Shown here in pieces: positions 62,525-64,000 of a stretch of DNA of 64,000 nt. Location of the stretch: the NCBI RefSeq assembly GCF_013388255.1, contig NZ_CP058215.1, positions 1-64,000 on the forward strand, given 5' to 3'. The position numbers were made by a program, and so were the translations under genes. The notes beneath the pieces were generated by a model. It was given only the letters and a program-made list of their open reading frames with translations. It was not told the DNA's origin and ran no database searches. Positions within the stretch are counted from its first letter, which is position 1. Each line of letters opens with the position of its first letter. Source of the stretch: Methanolobus zinderi (lineage in GTDB: Archaea > Halobacteriota > Methanosarcinia > Methanosarcinales > Methanosarcinaceae).

Positions 62525-63310
62525 TTAAATCTCTGTAAATGGCCTGGAATTTTCCAGATAATAATTGAAGAAATCCTTCCCCCATCTACGTGCATGCTGA
62601 CTGCAGCACATAACCTGTTTGCTGTCAAAAGCAAGTTCTTTTTTCAGAAGCCTGAGAAATATGCAGTGATCATTCTGTGCGATAGACAAAAAAGGTATAT
62701 CCAGATCTGATACAAACATATTGAGCCTTCCCTTTTTCATCAGCTCCCTGAATTCATTCCTGTAGTCAGTCATGATCTTATCTGCCAGTTCAGTGCTGAC
62801 GATCAGGGAAATCTTCACTCCGTGTTTCATATAGTCAGAGAACAGGTCAAAGAAATCCGGGTAAAGGAAAGTTGTTACCATATTCATGGATTCTGATATT
62901 CTGACCTTTTCACTGAATTTCCTGTTCATCTCATACAGGTCGGACATATCCGGCTCTATTATCGTGCAAGGTTCAAGTTCATAAAGTCTTTCAAGAAGGG
63001 CAGGTGGAATAAAAGCTAATTCACGGCTTCCCCAGTAGTCAATATCATTATCAAGAACCTCTGCAATTCCAAGCAGAGAAGACATACGTTTGACCACCTG
63101 CTCTCCGATGGTTGTCAGACTGCACAGGTCACCTTCTTTTGTTATCAGGTGGTGGTCCTCCAGAATCTTGATCTGGGGTAGCAGACCCTGCCTGTTCGTA
63201 TTAAGCGCATCCAGAAGTGCATCCATTCTCATGGGCCCATCCTGAAGGAGTAAAAGTACTTTTTTCCTTTTTTCAGACATGAAAATTACTTCAATCAATG
63301 ATTTCTTCAT
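62525..63310 (-). CDS. Winged-helix regulator with FilR1 (DUF1724) domain
   Basis: 261 residues from the ATG at 63310, preceded by GGGAGG. N-terminal winged helix about 15-75 (DALLDALNTNRQGLLPQIKILED), then a FilR1-type middle and C-terminal domain about 120-255 (YPDFFDLFSDYMKHGVKISL, DIPFLSIAQNDHCIFLRL). The family is largely restricted to methanogens; FilR1 controls methanogenesis-related growth form in Methanosaeta. Here the target is unknown and the gene is alone. Right-hand gap 63311-63513 shows nothing. Confidence 0.85.
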   Translation of the reverse strand: MKKSLIEVIFMSEKRKKVLLLLQDGPMRMDALLDALNTNRQGLLPQIKILEDHHLITKEGDLCSLTTIGEQVVKRMSSLLGIAEVLDNDIDYWGSRELAFIPPALLERLYELEPCTIIEPDMSDLYEMNRKFSEKVRISESMNMVTTFLYPDFFDLFSDYMKHGVKISLIVSTELADKIMTDYRNEFRELMKKGRLNMFVSDLDIPFLSIAQNDHCIFLRLLKKELAFDSKQVMCCSQHARRWGKDFFNYYLENSRPFTEI

Positions 63311-63513
63311 AAAACCTCCCGTACATGCCTGATGAATCTACCTCCCCCGGATGACAGATTCCAAAGTACGTTAATAACTTAGACTATTTCATTTTAGTAT
63401 TTAAATTTGCTTTAAAAATAGCCGGTTTGTAAGCAATTGGTAAAAATAGTAAAACAAATACAAAATCAATAGGATCTGAAAATAAATTCTGAAAAAAAGG
63501 GGACACAGGACGG

Positions 63514-64000
63514 TTAAAATACAACCATCCATCCGGTCCTGACATCATCCTTACGGTAATCCACTTCATGCATCATTACACCCATCTCATCGAAAAGGCC
63601 GATACTGCCACCATCCTTGTATAGCTGGGCACCTTTTCCTGACAGGTGTACCTTTACACCCGAGCATGCTTTTATTGTTCCTTTCAGAACTGACTTCCTG
63701 TTATTTGCATCAACTATGGTCCAGTCATCAATATTGACATCATCCGGAGATGCATTGAACAATGTGATCATTTCCAGACCCGGATCATCGGAAGCGGGAT
63801 CCACAAGAGCCGCAATGATCCTGATTGTACCTGCAGATACCACACACTGGCATGATTCAATGGATTCTGAAATATCCTTTGTATCAGATCCGGATTCGGA
63901 TTTTTCCTCTTTGCAATGACCCGTTGTCTCGTCGGTTTCAAAGCACTGTGACTGGAAGGCAAGGAAAAGTGCTACCCAGCGGTCCTTTTCCGGAAGATGT
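63514..64000 (-). CDS. DUF2278/YukJ-type protein with lamin-tail domain, 5' end cut by the window
   Basis: The frame stays open to the window edge, reading HLPEKDRWVALFLAFQSQCF at the cut end. W-x-A-x-F-L-A-F-Q-S-Q is the end of the DUF2278 (YukJ) domain as I remember it. Then comes an acidic serine linker, and a lamin-tail-like beta domain (MITLFNASPDDVNIDDWTIVD, LSGKGAQLYKDGGSIGLFD). Only the last 161 residues are visible. Function unknown; a full-length member would be about 300-400 residues. Confidence 0.75.
   Translation of the reverse strand, partial: HLPEKDRWVALFLAFQSQCFETDETTGHCKEEKSESGSDTKDISESIESCQCVVSAGTIRIIAALVDPASDDPGLEMITLFNASPDDVNIDDWTIVDANNRKSVLKGTIKACSGVKVHLSGKGAQLYKDGGSIGLFDEMGVMMHEVDYRKDDVRTGWMVVF

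Overview
The window looks like chromosome from a methanogenic archaeon of the Methanosarcinales, probably a Methanolobus/Methanococcoides-type methylotroph. I infer this from TATA-box promoters, GGAGG/GGTG ribosome sites, a FilR1-domain regulator, a PEF-CTERM surface protein, a MoeA fused to a periplasmic-binding-like domain, a DRG GTPase, pyruvate,water dikinase, and sensor kinases of methanogen type. The genus is an inference.

Positions 1-26757 hold one large accessory system in two tandem copies (unit A 1-12349, whose first two genes lie left of the window; unit B 12602-26757). Each unit is a tightly overlapped + strand run of small secreted proteins with an N-terminal pilin-type (class III) signal/membrane helix, followed by a convergent - strand gene for a giant secreted protein (1842 and 1983 residues). 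The giant protein has Ig-like N-terminal domains, von Willebrand A (VWA) domains and W-[DN]-G-x-x-W-S beta-propeller-like repeats. Inside each unit the pilin-like genes form two modules in the same class order, so duplication happened at two levels. For reference I call the classes alpha (G-Q-x-x-[IV]-D), beta (AQ[LI]HTLE), gamma (GQ...G), delta and epsilon (AVSE-like). Pilin-like proteins next to a VWA-plus-propeller protein recall the bacterial minor-pilin/PilY1 operons. No assembly ATPase or platform gene is visible here.

26949-38901 is mostly housekeeping: cyclophilin, an SDH-type Clp-fold proteinase with a newly noticed 50-residue companion, a modABC molybdate/tungstate transporter behind a ModE-like operator, a coiled-coil protein, pyruvate,water dikinase, superoxide dismutase and a Cache/PAS sensor kinase.

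38902-52182 is a looser region: an integrase remnant, a lipoprotein/membrane protein pair, a zinc phospholipase C-like secreted protein with a switch-like leader, a CRISPR-like two-repeat element, a membrane-tethered winged-helix regulator with its secreted partner, several small genes, two tRNAs, ilvE, MoeA, DRG GTPase, an orphan Doc-like protein, and two families of structured intergenic repeats (element 1, three copies; element 2, two tandem pairs).

52183-64000 holds an iron alcohol dehydrogenase/PAS kinase pair resembling ErcA/ErcS, surface proteins (PEF-CTERM, VIT-VWA), a 2-hydroxyacid dehydrogenase, a PEBP protein, a short-chain dehydrogenase without a standard start codon, a cytochrome P460-cupredoxin fusion lipoprotein, a DUF2284 protein, a FilR1-type regulator and a truncated DUF2278/lamin-tail protein at the right edge.

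All calls come from reading the sequence and from memory of protein families; no search was run. DUF numbers in particular are recollections.
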